Assembly: GCA_013813825.1 (NCBI GenBank)
Contig: JACCRA010000336.1
Location: 1-5,396 of the forward strand
DNA: 5,396 nucleotides
DNA from: Pyrinomonadaceae bacterium
GTDB taxonomy: Bacteria; Acidobacteriota; Blastocatellia; Pyrinomonadales; Pyrinomonadaceae
Reading direction: 5' to 3'
A program made the translations under genes and the position numbers. The notes under the pieces are model-generated. The model ran no database searches and was not told where the DNA came from. It was given only the letters and a program-made list of their open reading frames with translations. This document shows positions 4,802 to 5,396 of this stretch, piece after piece (the stretch's first letter is position 1; each line of letters begins with the position of its first letter).

Positions 4802-4877
4802 CTGCGGCGGCGAGAGTCGAACTCGCATCTTCTCATTTACAAGACGAACGCTCTGATTCCAATTGAGCTACGCCGCA
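4802..4877 (-). tRNA. tRNA-Thr(UGU)
   Basis: Acceptor TGCGGCG/CGCCGCA, D stem GCTC/GAGC around an 11-nt loop, anticodon stem TTCGT/ATGAG (two wobble pairs) with loop CTTGTAA (anticodon UGU), and T arm GCGAG-TTCGACT-CTCGC. The U1-A72 pair and discriminator G are atypical for threonine tRNA. CCA is not encoded. Confidence 0.88.
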
Positions 4878-4922
4878 TGAAATAATTTGCGATCTCAAAT
4901 TTCAAATCTGAGATTACAAGAG

Positions 4923-4996
4923 TGGATCGGGTGAGACTCGAACTCACACCTGACAGTTTGCAAGACTGCCGCTCTCCCAAATTAAGCTACCAACCC
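4923..4996 (-). tRNA. tRNA-Ala(UGC)
   Basis: The acceptor GGGTTGG/CCGATCC contains G3-U70, the main identity element for alanyl-tRNA synthetase, with discriminator A. The anticodon stem is GCAGT/ACTGT with loop CTTGCAA (anticodon UGC), and the T arm is GTGAG-TTCGAGT-CTCAC. CCA is not encoded. Confidence 0.93.
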
Positions 4997-5011
4997 AAAG
5001 TGAAAACTTGA

Positions 5012-5085
5012 TCGCGGAGGCGGGATTTGAACCCGCGCCCTGCGGTTTATGAGACCGCTGCTCTGCCCGCCTGAGCTACTCCGCC
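5012..5085 (-). tRNA. tRNA with CAU anticodon (Met elongator or Ile2)
   Basis: D stem GCTC/GAGC, anticodon stem GCGGT/ACCGC with loop CTCATAA (anticodon CAU), T arm GCGGG-TTCAAAT-CCCGC, discriminator A. Acceptor strands GGCGGAG and CTCCGCG pair at positions 2-7 but leave G1 opposite G72. It could be elongator Met or the Ile2 type read after lysidine modification; sequence alone does not decide. CCA is not encoded. Confidence 0.85.
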
Positions 5086-5099
5086 ATGAAAGTGTCGAA

Positions 5100-5186
5100 A
5101 GCCCGCGGAGGAGTCGAACCTCGCGCCTGTCCGCCCGGCTCTTCGGGGAAGGAACAGTTTAGAAGACTGTTGCCGGGTACGCGGGC
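5100..5186 (-). tRNA. tRNA-Arg(UCU)-like gene without a D arm
   Basis: Acceptor GCCCGCG (5186-5180) pairs perfectly with CGCGGGC (5107-5101), followed by TA as at positions 8-9. The anticodon stem ACAGT/ACTGT is perfect, with loop CTTCTAA (anticodon UCU). The T loop TTCGACT sits on a four-pair stem, GAGG/CCTC. The normal D arm is missing: only CCCGGC and one A lie between TA and the anticodon stem. A ~30-nt variable region holds a small hairpin, CTTC-CCC-GAAG, and then GCCGGG, which is exactly complementary to that CCCGGC. An alternative helix would therefore enclose the anticodon arm. This is either a structurally novel tRNA, a tRNA mimic, or a damaged tRNA-Arg. Confidence 0.65.
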
Positions 5187-5200
5187 CGCATCGGAAGGGA

Positions 5201-5276
5201 AGGCGATGGAGAGACTCGAACTCTCAAACCTGCTGTTTACGAAACAGCCGCTCTGCCAATTAGGAGCTACATCGCC
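5201..5276 (-). tRNA. tRNA-Thr(CGU)
   Basis: Acceptor GGCGATG/CATCGCC pairs perfectly, D stem GCTC/GAGC, anticodon stem GCTGT/ACAGC with loop TTCGTAA (anticodon CGU), T arm GAGAG-TTCGAGT-CTCTC, discriminator T. CCA is not encoded. This is the second threonine tRNA in the array, reading a different codon from the UGU gene. Confidence 0.92.
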
Positions 5277-5286
5277 ATTTGAAAAC

Positions 5287-5379
5287 TGGTCGGGGCGTGA
5301 GGCCGCCGTTGTGTAGCCTCCCGCGCTCCACAGTCCCTTTAAGCGGTCGCGTCCCGCCGGGATCGAGCCAACGCCCCGA
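5287..5379 (-). other. structured, possibly tRNA-like element at the right edge
   Basis: TCGGGGCGT (5379-5371) and ACGCCCCGA (5298-5290) form a perfect 9-bp closing helix on the minus strand, and CCA follows at 5289-5287, as at a tRNA 3' end. Just inside the 5' strand, GTTGG-CTCGATC-CCGGC resembles a T arm, which would be the permuted order seen in the Y RNA candidates. No convincing D or anticodon arm was found and the Ro signature is absent. An alternative is that the T-arm-like piece belongs to a tRNA extending past the window. Confidence 0.3.
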
Positions 5380-5396
5380 AAAGCAAGGATGAAGGA

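Noticed and set aside
4505..4828. Open frame of 107 codons across tRNA-Asn and the initiator-like tRNA
   Set aside because: It runs through two clear cloverleaf genes and is not protein-like.

Overview
The window is about 5.4 kb of GC-rich bacterial DNA with every supported gene on the minus strand. Short palindromes built from 7-bp units (AGGATTY and AATGATG types) and the gene content would fit Acidobacteriota (Blastocatellia-like). That is recall-based inference, and no feature here fixes the taxonomy.

Layout in transcription order (right to left). (1) A tRNA array, about 5290-4105, holds eleven tRNA or tRNA-like genes: Thr-CGU, a D-arm-less Arg-UCU-like gene, Met-CAU, Ala-UGC, Thr-UGU, an initiator-like Met-CAU, Asn-GUU, Lys-UUU, Ile-GAU, Val-GAC-like and Gln-CUG. 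An unresolved structured element lies at the right edge. Several members have odd features: a mismatch at 1-72, C at position 33, or a missing D arm. (2) A Ro60/TROVE protein gene (rsr), 3971-2418. (3) Four tandem RNA elements, 2322-1698, that I interpret as Y RNAs. Each has a two-helix stem carrying the Ro-binding signature GNCGAAUG opposite UUGUC or a variant. In three of them the stem is capped by a circularly permuted tRNA module: T arm and 3' acceptor strand come first, then a short loop, then the 5' acceptor strand and D arm. The fourth is a bare stem-loop. A strong intrinsic terminator at 1672-1628 closes the block. (4) A separate unit from a consensus-like sigma70 promoter (1478-1449): a CDP-alcohol phosphatidyltransferase resembling phosphatidylinositol-phosphate synthases, then a zinc-ribbon membrane protein that runs off the left edge and appears frame-disrupted near its visible end.

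The main result is a complete Ro60-Y RNA ribonucleoprotein locus next to a tRNA array. Bacterial Ro proteins bind Y RNAs and, in Deinococcus, link to polynucleotide phosphorylase for RNA decay and quality control. Bacterial YrlA-type Y RNAs are known to mimic tRNAs. What looks unusual is four Y RNA candidates in tandem, with different tRNA modules (Met-like, Pro-like, degenerate, none) and covarying stems, in line with an unusual tRNA array. The element boundaries, folds and permutation come from reading the sequence by eye. No folding or homology search was run.
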